Positions 46,113 through 54,885 of a DNA stretch of 64,000 bases are shown here, piece after piece. How positions within the stretch are numbered: the stretch's first letter is position 1; the number at the start of each line of letters is the position of its first letter. The DNA lies in contig NC_039364.1 in the NCBI RefSeq assembly GCF_003573695.1, positions 68,158,256-68,222,255 of the forward strand, in the 5' to 3' direction. A program made the translations under genes and the position numbers. Source of the stretch: Papaver somniferum. Its lineage: Eukaryota > Streptophyta > Magnoliopsida > Ranunculales > Papaveraceae. The notes beneath the pieces are model-generated. The model was not told the origin of the DNA. It did no database searches and saw only the letters and a list, made by a program, of their open reading frames with translations.

Positions 46113-48404
46113 GTGGTGACATATATTGATCCAACAAATGCAAAGACGCTTCATCAGGATACGTCGGAATACTATAAAATACTTCCGGTATGTGACCAAA
46201 GAATACTTTTCACATAGTATCTTGAACTTTACTAATAGATTGATAGTAATGAACCTTCTAATGAACGTGAAATTGATATTATGTAGGGAATAATAGATCG
46301 AAATGAAGCAATCGCTTGGGCTAAAGAGACGGCTCTTAAGAACATGTGTGTGTTGGTGAGGAATACCGAAGGTTCGAAGAGGCGTTTTGAGATGGCTTGC
46401 GAGAGAAGTGGGAAATACAAGGAGAAGAATAGCCACAAGAGAAAGGATTATGTATATCCAAAGAAGACTAATAGGGTATACAAGACTCGTACGAGGAAAA
46501 ATAATTGCCCGTTTAAGCTTGTATTCCGTTTAAATGACATGAACAATTGGGATTGTGAGGTTTTGTGTGGCTGTCATAACCACCGGGATCCGAAAGATTT
46601 TGTTGGTCACTCCCTAGTTGCGAAGCTAAAACCTCATGAGTTCGAGGATGTAAAGAGATTGACCAAAGCACTTATCAAACCGAGACAAATTCTCAGAGGC
46701 TTCAAGGAAAAGGATGAGTCTAACGTGTCTTCTCTACGTACAATTTATAGCGCACAAGCAACTATTAGAAGGGTGGAATGGGAAGGGAGGTCCGTTATGC
46801 AAGAATTTGAGAAGATAGCTTGGGATTACAACTACACGCATATCATTAAAAGAGGTCCGGACGAGAATCCCCTTCAAATATTCATTTCGCATCCTTTGCT
46901 TTCACAATTGGCAAATACATGTTGTGGTGTTCTTTTGATGGATTATACCTACAAGCCAAACAAATACAATATACCGTTGTTCAACATCGTGGGGCAAACC
47001 TCGGACAAGGTAACATTCACTTGGTGTTTAATAGAAAACGAGAGGGACTATAATTATCATTGGGCACTACGACAATTAAAATTATTCTTCCGGGAAAATC
47101 AACTTCCAAGGGTCATCGTAACCGATCAAGATGACACATTAATGAAATTAATATCCGACGTCTTCCCGGACGCACAAAATTTCCTATGCACGTATCATAT
47201 ACGTGAAAATGTCAAAAAAACTTGTCATGCCTTGTTTGAACCCACTAAGGCGGATATTAAGAAGAGAATGATTGTTCAACTAGAGGAAGATGTTCGAAAG
47301 AACAAACTATCCCCCGAAGAATAAAAATATGAGAGAGGCAAGATAAAAGAGCGAGTGGACAAAGAACATGCGGAAAATCATAAAAAGTGGTTGGAATTTC
47401 TAAGATATTGGGAGAAATTTTATTGGTCTCTTACCGAGGTTATGTACGAAAAGAGATTGGAGAAGTTTATTGCCGATTGGAACGAAGTTTATTCGACTGT
47501 CGTCTGGTATTGTCGGACTCAATGGTTGGATAAGTTCAAGGAAAAATTTGTGCGTGCATGGACAAACCGGTATAGACACTTCAAGAGTGAAGCAACTAGT
47601 GCAGCGGAGTCCGCTCATGGGAGATTTAAAGATCTCATCCAGTACGGTCAAGGCAATGTGGTTACGATCACCGAGGCAATGAATCAATACTTTAAGACTG
47701 ATATCAATAGGATCAAGGAGGCTTTTGAGAAAATCTCAATAGAAAGGATGACTCAATTTCTTCGTTATGGTAAGTTGCTCCAAGGAATAGAATTCAACGT
47801 CTCTTGTTGGGCAATAAAACACATGATGAGACAAATGGAATATGAGAAAAATTACGGAAAATCGGGTAATCTGTGTATTTGTCCCGACATGTCTTCATTG
47901 GGGATTCCATGTCGTCATATGCTTGTGAAGTATGAAGAAGTGACACCTATTGAGGTTATTGATCCGTTTTGGAAGCAACTATCTTTCGACCCTCCCCCTT
48001 CGGGAGATCCCGGGCAATCTCCATGGGATACGAAAGAATCAAAGGAATTCTTCTAACCTTACTCACGTGGAAACTCGGTAATCCGGCAAGTCTTGTTGAG
48101 CCAACTAAGGCTAATTACTCGTCCATGGATCGCACAAAGCGAAGAGCCAAGAAAGGGAAATCCAATAGGTAGACCACAAACTAAAACGTCAAGGAGAAAA
48201 CAAAGGGTATAATTGAAAGAAATGACTCAACGTGAAGAAGAACTCGCGACAAGTAAGAAACGAGATCTAACTGCATGTGAGATTTCGGAACAAAGGATCG
48301 TGGAAGCGCATGTTCCAAACAAAAGAGGTAGGTCGAGGAAGGAACCGCTATCAAGTCAACAACAAACGAAGGATTCCGTATCCACACCAAAATCCAACTC
48401 ATCG

Positions 48405-48880
48405 GAGGTTCCAATGAAGAGGGTTAGGCCTCCAAAGGTATCAACATCAAGTTACAAAGAACAACAAGGTGAGCATTCCGAAGCCATACCCATAGTCGAT
48501 CTAGCGGAGGTTCCAAGGAAAAGGGGTACGCCGAAGGTATCAACATCAAGTCACAAAGAACAACAAGGTGAGAATTCCGAAGCCATACCCATAGTCGATC
48601 TAGCGGAGGTTCCAAGGAAAAGGGGTAGGCCTCCAAAGGTATCAACATCAAGTGACATAAAACAACAAGGTGAGCATTCCGAAGCCATATCCATAGTCGA
48701 TCTAGCGGAGGTTCCAAGGAAAAGGGTTAGGCCTCCAAAGGTATCAATATCAATTGACATATAACAACAAGGTGAGCATTCTGAAGCCATACCCATAGTC
48801 GATCTAGTGGAGGTTCCAAGGAAAAGGGGTATGCCTCCAAAGGTATCAACATCAAGTGACATAGAACAACAAGGTGACGA
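48405..48880 (+). repeat. 102-bp tandem repeat coding for AT-hook motifs
   Basis: Five units start with GAGGTTCCAAGGAAAAGG near 48405, 48507, 48606, 48708 and 48810. Each encodes EVPRKRGRPPKVSTSS, then a Gln/Glu-rich part and AIPIVDLA. KRGRPPK is the core of an AT-hook, a minor-groove DNA-binding motif. Units 2 (KRGTPK, one codon lost) and 5 (RGMPPK) have damaged hooks. An isolated first hook-like site (NKRGRSRKE) precedes the array near 48320. Confidence 0.85.
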
Positions 48881-49033
48881 GGCAAAGGTGGTGACAAACC
48901 CAAGTGATAGCAAGCACGGTTAAAGCTTCACAAGGGATGGGAGATTCATCATCTAGCCTCCAAAGGTATCAACATTACTAACAATATAATCTTCACTAGT
49001 ATGACGCATAACTAATATAATCTTCTCTTACAG

Positions 49034-49435
49034 AGTCATCATTGCAAGTGTCAAATTTGCAAGTCACCTTGTCATCTAGCCATGAACTGTCCTTTTATTT
49101 ATTAAAAATGTAGAAGCTGTGATGGGACACGCCGGTTTTGGATTGCAAAAACTGATGATGCTGAAAATGGAAGAATGTTTCTAAGGTTTCTGAATCACCC
49201 AAAGTGCGATGAGTTTCAATAGTTTGACAAAGCTATTGAACTAGCAGAGTCAAGAGAAAACCACAAGGGACAATGCAAGCCTATCGATGGGTGTGATATG
49301 AAGGGAAAGGAATATGTTGAAAGAGAAGAAGAACCAATGAAGATGATCCTTGACACCCCCATCCCGGACGATGTCTTCGAACAAATTCGGGAAACGCTCA
49401 AAGGTTCCGCAATTGTTGAAAAGGGATGGAAATAG
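49034..49435 (+). pseudogene. Last exon of the transposase: zinc knuckle followed by a GRF-like zinc finger
   Basis: An acceptor CTCTTACAG at 49033 opens a frame in a different phase from the preceding part: HHCKCQICKSPCHLAMNCP is a CCHC knuckle (CxxCxxxCHxxxxC), and after a TAA (49103-49105) CRSCDGTRRFWIAKT...FLRFLNHPKCDEFQ resembles a GRF finger (Cys, Cys, hydrophobic core, Pro-x-Cys). After a TAG (about 49220) an acidic and basic tail runs to the stop at 49433-49435. GRF fingers bind single-stranded DNA in other proteins. It may be the last exon of the transposase gene or a separate captured domain; intron 48966-49033 is likely but the phase does not fit cleanly. Confidence 0.55.
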
Positions 49436-49599
49436 ATAATCTTTAACCAAATGTATTTCATTCTATGTTTTTTAGCGTGTTTTAATTTAAAGTTTCAAAT
49501 CCAATGTAATAGACTACTTAGGAATGAAATAAAAGAGCATTTGAAATGGATTTATACTCAAAACTAGAAGAGTGCCTGCATAGAAGCAACCAAGCTTCC

Positions 49600-49855
49600 A
49601 GTGCCGGTTTTCTGTCAACTATGAAAATTTGAAAAAAATCATAAAACCGGCATAGATTTTAGAAAAAACGACTATGTCGGTACCTTCCAATTTCTATACA
49701 GGAACATGAAATTTTTAATCTTTTAGTTTCAGTATGGTTTTATAAAACATTTCATTGCCGGTACCAGGAACCGGTAATGAACTGTAATTTTCGTGCATGT
49801 CGGAACCAGTACCAGCGTTGTTGAACCTAAGCTTTTCCATTCCGGCAGCAGTCGT
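49600..49855. repeat. ACCGGCAT array between the two MULE genes
   Basis: Four CCGG cores and several variants (ATGTCGGTACC, AACCGGTAATG, ATGTCGGAACC) lie between the stop codons of the two convergent genes. It is thinner than the intronic arrays. Confidence 0.7.
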
Positions 49856-50095
49856 AAATAAATCTTGCAAAAATAACATTTCACTAGAAATCTAAAGATG
49901 TTCAACATAAAGCAATCACTAGAAATCTAAACATGTTTAACATAAACCAAACAACTGGATTCTGCTTAAATGTTCTTAATCCAGGTATCACAAACTAAAA
50001 GCAAACCAAACAACTAAAGAGTTAACCATGAGGTACGGAATTGTTCAAGACGTAACAACCACCATCCAGAAAAAGAAACACAACTAAATAGTTAA

Positions 50096-53000
50096 TCACT
50101 TGGTCTTTTGCTTCTTTTGTGCCGGTTTCTTCTTAATTTCCCCGAACAAATCTCTTGCATTAGGGTTGGTTTCTTCAATTTTATCAAGCTTTTCCACGAA
50201 TTCCTTCATTTCTTCAAGGGATAGCACCTCTCCTTACTCGTACTTGCCAAGACGCCGCCGCTAGTTTCATACATACAACACATAATTAGTATATATATGC
50301 TAATATAAGATTATGTGTACATTAAACGACTAAGTAATTAACAATACTTACTAGCAATCCAACGATCTTATTAAGTTGGGTGACCATAGGTGGTGCCTGT
50401 GCGGGAGTTGAAACGGGAGGGTGTTTCTGGGGTGGAACTTGGACGTCATTCGGGCGGACGACAAAAGGATGTGACCATTGCAGGTAATCTTCCCTGTAGT
50501 CGGCATCAACCTCATCACCGTTTTCCGCAAGCTCCCACTTATTTCACTGACTAATATCTACCAAATGACGTGGTTCCCTATCCCTACAATCTGTTGGATC
50601 CGGTTTTGGATCATACTCTACATGCAACCGATTAGGAGTTGAAAATCACCGAGAAAGGTCAAGAACAAAATATTGAAAAGAGTCCGTCTCAAAATGTGAT
50701 AATTGCTTATATCCAAGTTGGCGCATCACACGTGTAGGATTGGCCATAACGTATCCTTTTGGGTGGAACAACGGACCATGGTAGAATGCAACGTTACCAA
50801 ACCTCAAAACTTGGTGGTTTCCTCTAACCTCCTTGTAAGGGTCTAACACAACATCTTTGGTACTCATCGCGTCCAAAGCCAATCTCATATCGATCGGTCG
50901 ACCTATGTTACCGGGCTTCGGAGTATTGTTGAACTCGTATCTCTTAGATATAGGCGTATCGGGTTCGGGAAGGTCTTTGATCTTCAAGAAGATCCAGTCC
51001 TTAAACAAGGTTGGGAAGTGTTCATAAGCCCATACCTATTCCAATGTGAAGCAATAAGTTTTGTTTATAAGTTCACGATAAGGGTACATGTGAACAATAT
51101 ACATAATAACATAAGTTTAAAAACAAAATTACCTGCAGTTGAGTGAAATTCCCGACAAATTGTTTGGTTTTAGCCTTAGAGGCCCTTCTCGTCTCCGTCA
51201 TCAAATGTGACATTACCGCGGTGCCCCAAGAATACCCATAGACATCTTCCAACGGATCCAAGTACTGAAGGTAATTCGCACTAACCTTGTTGCCATTAGT
51301 GTCAGGGAATACCCTAGTGCCCAAGATGTATAACAGGTATGCAGCGGCAGTATAACTAATTTGTTTAGGTTCCCATCCATACTCCAAACTTCTTTGCTTT
51401 GTGTTTTCAAACTTCTTCTTAAGCAGCGTCAACTTGATTATCTTTGTCTTATCAGACGTGGATTCATAAAAGCTCTCCACGGAAGTTTTGTACTCCCAAC
51501 CAAACAGCTTGTTAATCAGAGCGTGCAACTTCGACCATTCTAGGTCCAGAGACTCAACTCCTTCTGCAATTGATTTGCCGGTAACACTCAAGCCTAGAAT
51601 GTTCTGAGCATCTTCAGGGATGAAGGTCATCTCCCCAAAAGGGAAGTGCATGGTATCGGTTTCACCATGATACCTTTCGACGAAGCAATTGACAGTCACG
51701 GAATCAGGCTTCACATAATTTTCAATCAAAGCATATAGACCAGAATCCTTTAATATTTATTGGACCTCTTCACATTCCTCGGACAATTTCCAACAATCCG
51801 CGGCTTGGTTTCGGCAAACACGCACAACCTTCTTATGATCCTACAATTAGGAGACAATACAATTAAGATATTTTACATAAATACACAACAATATATATGC
51901 ACAAGATAAAAAATGCTTACATAGGTTTGATAGATAGTACGAGCCCACGAGTGCTTGTATCCAAATAGTGTTTTCGGTTCCGGAGCTTCATCCCAAATTC
52001 TACCACGTTCAAGGTCAGGTATCATGTCATTAATATGAGGAATGTGGGAACCTTTAACTTTCACTTTGCCTTTGCCCTTCTTGCCATTGCCTTGTGTTGG
52101 TTGTTGACTTGGCCCACCAACTTCGCTTTGGCTTACTAATTGACTTGGAGGAACCACATTATCTTCATCCTCACTTTCCTTTTCATCTTGATCATCGTGC
52201 TCACGGATTATAACTCGACTACGGTCACCACCACTCTCCCAAATTATCCCTCTTGTCTCAGCCCCCAAACGCTTTTTGCGACCTTCATCTTTCCCTCGAG
52301 GAGGGAGAGATTGAGGAGTATCAAGACCGTCCTTCCTTCTTCTCTTAGTAACCGCATCTAGTTTTTCTTTTGTTAGATTCCTTGGCTTTTGACCTATATC
52401 ATAAGCACACGAAATGAATGTGAGAAAACTCACTTTTAGTTTTTGTACCGGCATTGACTTACTTAAACTAACCACGCCGGTTAAATGTTCCGGCAGTGAA
52501 CATTGACTATCGAGAATGCCGGTAGTCATATGTAATTCTCCTGGATATCAAAAGACTACTACCGGCACTCTCGAAATAAATCAATTCCATGTCGTAACTT
52601 TGTACCGTCAAACAAATCAACCTAAAAGATACGCCGGTATAGGTGACAAATTCTTAAGTTTTCCTGTATGTTTTAAGTCCACTACCGGCATGCTCGAATT
52701 ATTACAAAAGAATGCCGGTACCCAAAACCGGCATATAATGCAACCCAAAATCTATGCCGGTACTGGTGACAAATTCATAAACTCTCCTGTATGTTTTAAG
52801 TCCACTACCGGCATACATGAATTATTATTAAAGACTGCCGGTACTAAAAATCGGCATAGACTTCGACCCAAATTCTATGACGGTAGGGAAAATTCAGTTT
52901 CAGGTGAATCTGGGGTTGGAAACGGCATTGCATTCGTCCAAGATTGAATGCCGGAACACAAAACCGGCACTGTATTCATACATATTTCAGTGCCGGTACT

Positions 53001-53255
53001 CACTGGAACTCAACTGTTTCAGTTAGGGTTCCCGATTCTAACCTAAACACATTGCTATAAATCGATTTAAACACTCATAAAGTAGTTTAAGATCACTTAC
53101 CTTCTCACAGAAGCCATGGTTGCGAGAGGTAAATTGTCCGAATCCGCTTCTTCTTCTTCTTCTTGCTCTTGAGAAATCTTAGCAATTCTTTGTTCGTGTT
53201 TTTGTTGACCTATCGATTTTGACGATTGGGAATTTGTTTTCTTTCGTGGAGGCAT
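50096..53255 (-). pseudogene. Plant mobile domain (PMD, aminotransferase-like) gene in the MULE, five exons, with stops
   Basis: Proposed exons on the minus strand: 53255-53101 (MPPRKKTNSQSSKS), 52393-51921, 51840-51134, 51035-50352 and 50260-50096, nearly all with GTAAG-type donors and AG acceptors. Exon 2 is charged and low in complexity (RRRKDG, EKESEDEDN, GKKGKGKVKVKG). Exon 3 starts the PMD: CFVERYHGETDTMHFPFGEM, ILGLSVTGKS. Exon 4 opens with VWAYEHFPTLF, a signature of the domain. PMD proteins (MAIN/MAIL1 family in hosts) act in silencing and genome stability; TE-borne copies are known. Stops lie at 51757-51759, 50646-50648, 50544-50546 and 50234-50236. Exons 1 and 2 do not join in phase, so an indel or an extra exon is needed. 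Confidence 0.8.
52394..53100 (-). other. First intron of the PMD gene, filled by the ACCGGCAT array
   Basis: About 15 CCGG cores (TACCGGCAT, ATGCCGGTA) in alternating orientation occupy 52445-53005. Part is a tandem repeat of about 122 bp: 52681-52802 and 52803-52900 share ACTACCGGCAT, GAATTATTA and CCCAAA, and GGTGACAAATTC with CCTGTATGTTTTAAGTCC occurs at about 52642-52680 and 52763-52802. The plus-strand frame through this repeat (52516-52947) is not a gene. Confidence 0.75.
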
Positions 53256-53522
53256 TGTTTATGATTTGGGTAGGTTAATCGACGAAGAAATTTTTGAATC
53301 GACGAAGAACATATGAAGAATTTTTTTTCTTTCAAAAACCTAACCCTCAGTGCCGGAACTGATTTGAGTATGGGGATAAATGGTTTGGTTTTTGAGTTTA
53401 AGTTTTAGTAGAAAGGATATAATGGTCTTTTCATAATGTTTTTTAATTAATCAAAGAGTATTTTAGTATTTTCATACTCAAAAATCATCCCTTAGCACAC
53501 ACCATGAGTTGGGGGAAGTAAT

Positions 53523-53573
53523 CAATATCCCCCAATTACTTTTTTTATCCCCGATTGCGCTTTCTTATATACG
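53523..53573. repeat. Right terminal inverted repeat of the MULE
   Basis: On the plus strand: AATATCCCCCAATTACTTTT, then TTTATCCCCGATTGCGCTTT, then CTTATATAC. It is the inverted partner of 44851-44904. A single ACCGGCA-type core (GTGCCGGAACT, 53352) lies in the adjacent leader. Confidence 0.75.
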
Positions 53574-53889
53574 GGCGGACAAGTGTTTTGGTATATGTAT
53601 GGTGACTATACTAGTAGGTTCAGACGTACATTATATTGAATATAAATCATAACCAGAATTTCAACTGAGTGATACTGACACAAAACATGAAAAAACAACA
53701 CAATAAATATGAACTAATGGAAGTGATCTACATTGATGACAGATAACTATCTTAGCTAGCCTACATCATAGTTCAAACTTCAAATACCTCTATACATACC
53801 ATGACCATGCGCCACCACCAGTCCACCACACTATTTCCTCCTCGGCAAATTCCTAAATTTCTATTCATGAATTATTAAAGTACATGCGA
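53574..53889. other. 3' flank of the small gene, no other feature
   Basis: AT-rich sequence between the MULE end and the stop codon of the minus-strand gene. It should hold that gene's 3' untranslated region; no strong polyadenylation signal stands out. Confidence 0.4.
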
Positions 53890-54315
53890 TCACAAAGGTG
53901 TAGTTTGTGGTACTACAGTCGCAACGGGAACAACAGGGAATGAAAAATAAGGTTCAGCTGCCATCACTTCATTTCTTATTACTCTACTAGATCTTTCGCC
54001 GACTGCGTCTCCTCCAAATAACCCATAATAAAACCCTTTAACCTTCCGCAAGATGTAAGCCGGGGACTGTAAACACTTGACATAAAATCTGTTAAAGCCT
54101 TTCCGGTAGTGTCTATAACTCTTATTCCAATCATTTCCTCTGTCCATATCTCTATCATCTCCAATACTAAAATAGCTGGGCAATTTTTTCGAATGTGCTG
54201 CTTGTAACAGTAGGCTATCGGAAGAATCAGCATCCCCGTGGGAGTTGGGCTTGACGAGTTTATGGGAAAAAAATTTATGCTGGAATTCAGTGGCTTTGAC
54301 AACTTGTGAAGCCAT
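53890..54315 (-). CDS. Small uncharacterised plant protein (141 aa), probable intact host gene
   Basis: A single uninterrupted frame starts at the ATG 54315 (MASQVVKATEFQHKFF) and ends at 53890 (VPQTTPL). I do not recognise the family. The N-terminal third is Ser/Asp/His-rich (GDADSSDSLLLQAAHSKKL); the middle is basic and aromatic (NKSYRHYRKGFNRFYVK, YILRKVKGFYYGLFGGD); the end is Val/Pro-rich (FPVVPVATVV). No signal peptide or clear transmembrane segment is seen. A TATA box CTATATAAAG lies about 115 bp upstream (54434 to 54425), leaving a leader of roughly 80 nt, which supports a real promoter. It is the only frame in the window with a normal promoter, an intact length and non-repetitive composition. 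It appears intronless. Confidence 0.7.
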   Translation of the reverse strand: MASQVVKATEFQHKFFSHKLVKPNSHGDADSSDSLLLQAAHSKKLPSYFSIGDDRDMDRGNDWNKSYRHYRKGFNRFYVKCLQSPAYILRKVKGFYYGLFGGDAVGERSSRVIRNEVMAAEPYFSFPVVPVATVVPQTTPL

Positions 54316-54424
54316 AGGAGGAGAGTGAGTTGTGTTTATTACGGCAAATAGATGCTGGGGGAAGAAGTTAAGTGAGAATGAATCACAAGTAGAGTATTGA
54401 AGAGGATAAGCAAAGTAGCTAGTC

Positions 54425-54434
54425 CTTTATATAG
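54425..54434 (-). promoter_or_regulatory. TATA box of the small gene
   Basis: CTATATAAAG on the minus strand, 110 bp before the ATG at 54315. Neighbouring TAGCTAGAGC-type words are not known elements. Confidence 0.65.
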
Positions 54435-54885
54435 CTCTAGCTAGATAAGGTGATGATATATATAGAACTCGCTACTACGCAATTAAGAGCAACGTACGTT
54501 AATTAGGACCGCTGGTTTAACCACATGTAAATTCTAAAAGGGTGGGTAATTATATCATTTTCCAATAGCAATCGCATTAGTGGTGATGGACCTCAAATTA
54601 GAGAGAGAGGGAGAGTCAGAGAGTTGTACGATTTTGCACACATCAATTGAAAAATACCATGAATGATATACACAAGACGGACTTTTGCTACAAATAATCT
54701 CTATCACAACTTTTTGAGTGATGTAATGGGTTTTGTTGTGTATCAGTAAGACGGTCGTGAAAAATCAGGAAAGGCCTCCCAAGCTAATCTGCAGGATTTT
54801 CCGTTACCGAACATGGGTAAGAATATTCTTCACAATTAAGTTGTTATCTTCTAAAATGTTCCCCGTCTACAAATCACACAAGGTT
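54435..54885. other. Upstream region of the small gene, no gene seen
   Basis: Low-copy-looking sequence with a GAGAGA tract (54600-54625: AGAGAGAGAGGGAGAG), which could be a GAGA-type promoter element of the neighbouring gene. Nothing else is recognisable. Confidence 0.35.

Larger units (their letters stand above)
45130..49435 (+). pseudogene. FAR1-like MULE transposase, exons 45130-45351, 46113-46187, 46287-49435, with stops
   Basis: Exon 1 encodes a short acidic start (MEDDCEERIAAAESL) and ends at CAG|GTAAAG; exon 2 (VVTYIDPTNAKT) and exon 3 (GIIDRNEAIAWAKE) join in phase 0 at good AG acceptors. Order of domains: a FAR1/WRKY-GCM1-like zinc finger (NNCPFKLVFRL, CEVLCGCHNHRDP, about 46500-46590); the MULE catalytic region with Asp in VLLMDYTYKP, Asp in VIVTDQDD and the following CTYHIRE, and Glu in SAAESAHGRF (about 47610); a SWIM finger (CICP...GIPCRHM, about 47872-47920); a basic tail with KRGRPPK AT-hook repeats; and a distal zinc knuckle plus GRF-like finger. 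The frame is interrupted by TAA at 47322, 48054, 48210, 48762 and 48921. Transposase would bind the ends and cut and paste the element. Confidence 0.85.
44851..53573. mobile_element. Mutator-like element (MULE) with transposase and plant mobile domain genes (8.7 kb)
   Basis: The ends are inverted repeats of about 50 bp. Left: GTTATATATGAACGCGAAAT, then TGGGGGATAAAAAAAAAATTGGGG. Right, on the minus strand: GTATATAAGAAAGCGCAATC, then GGGGATAAAAAAAGTAATTGGGGG. Between them lie two divergently ended, convergent genes: a FAR1/MULE-type transposase reading right (45130-49435) and a plant mobile domain gene reading left (53255-50096). Arrays of ACCGGCAT fill the first intron of both genes and the space between their 3' ends. 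I could not settle the outer boundary to the base or find a clean 9-bp duplication. Both genes carry stop codons, so this copy is dead or depends on other copies. Confidence 0.8.

Noticed and set aside
47400..47687. Minus-strand open frame in the transposase
   Set aside because: Shadow of the transposase reading; the plus strand carries the MULE catalytic and SWIM motifs.
48424..48913. Minus-strand open frames opposite the AT-hook repeat
   Set aside because: They are the antisense shadow of the 102-bp repeat; the plus strand has the meaningful AT-hook reading.
52516..52947. 143-codon plus-strand open frame
   Set aside because: It runs through the 122-bp ACCGGCAT tandem repeat in the first intron of the opposing PMD gene. 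The repeat keeps one frame open by chance; there is no promoter or known domain.
44815..53600. A clean 9-bp duplication around the MULE
   Set aside because: I compared the flanks outside the inverted ends and saw no convincing repeat. The outer boundary is uncertain, so I leave it open.
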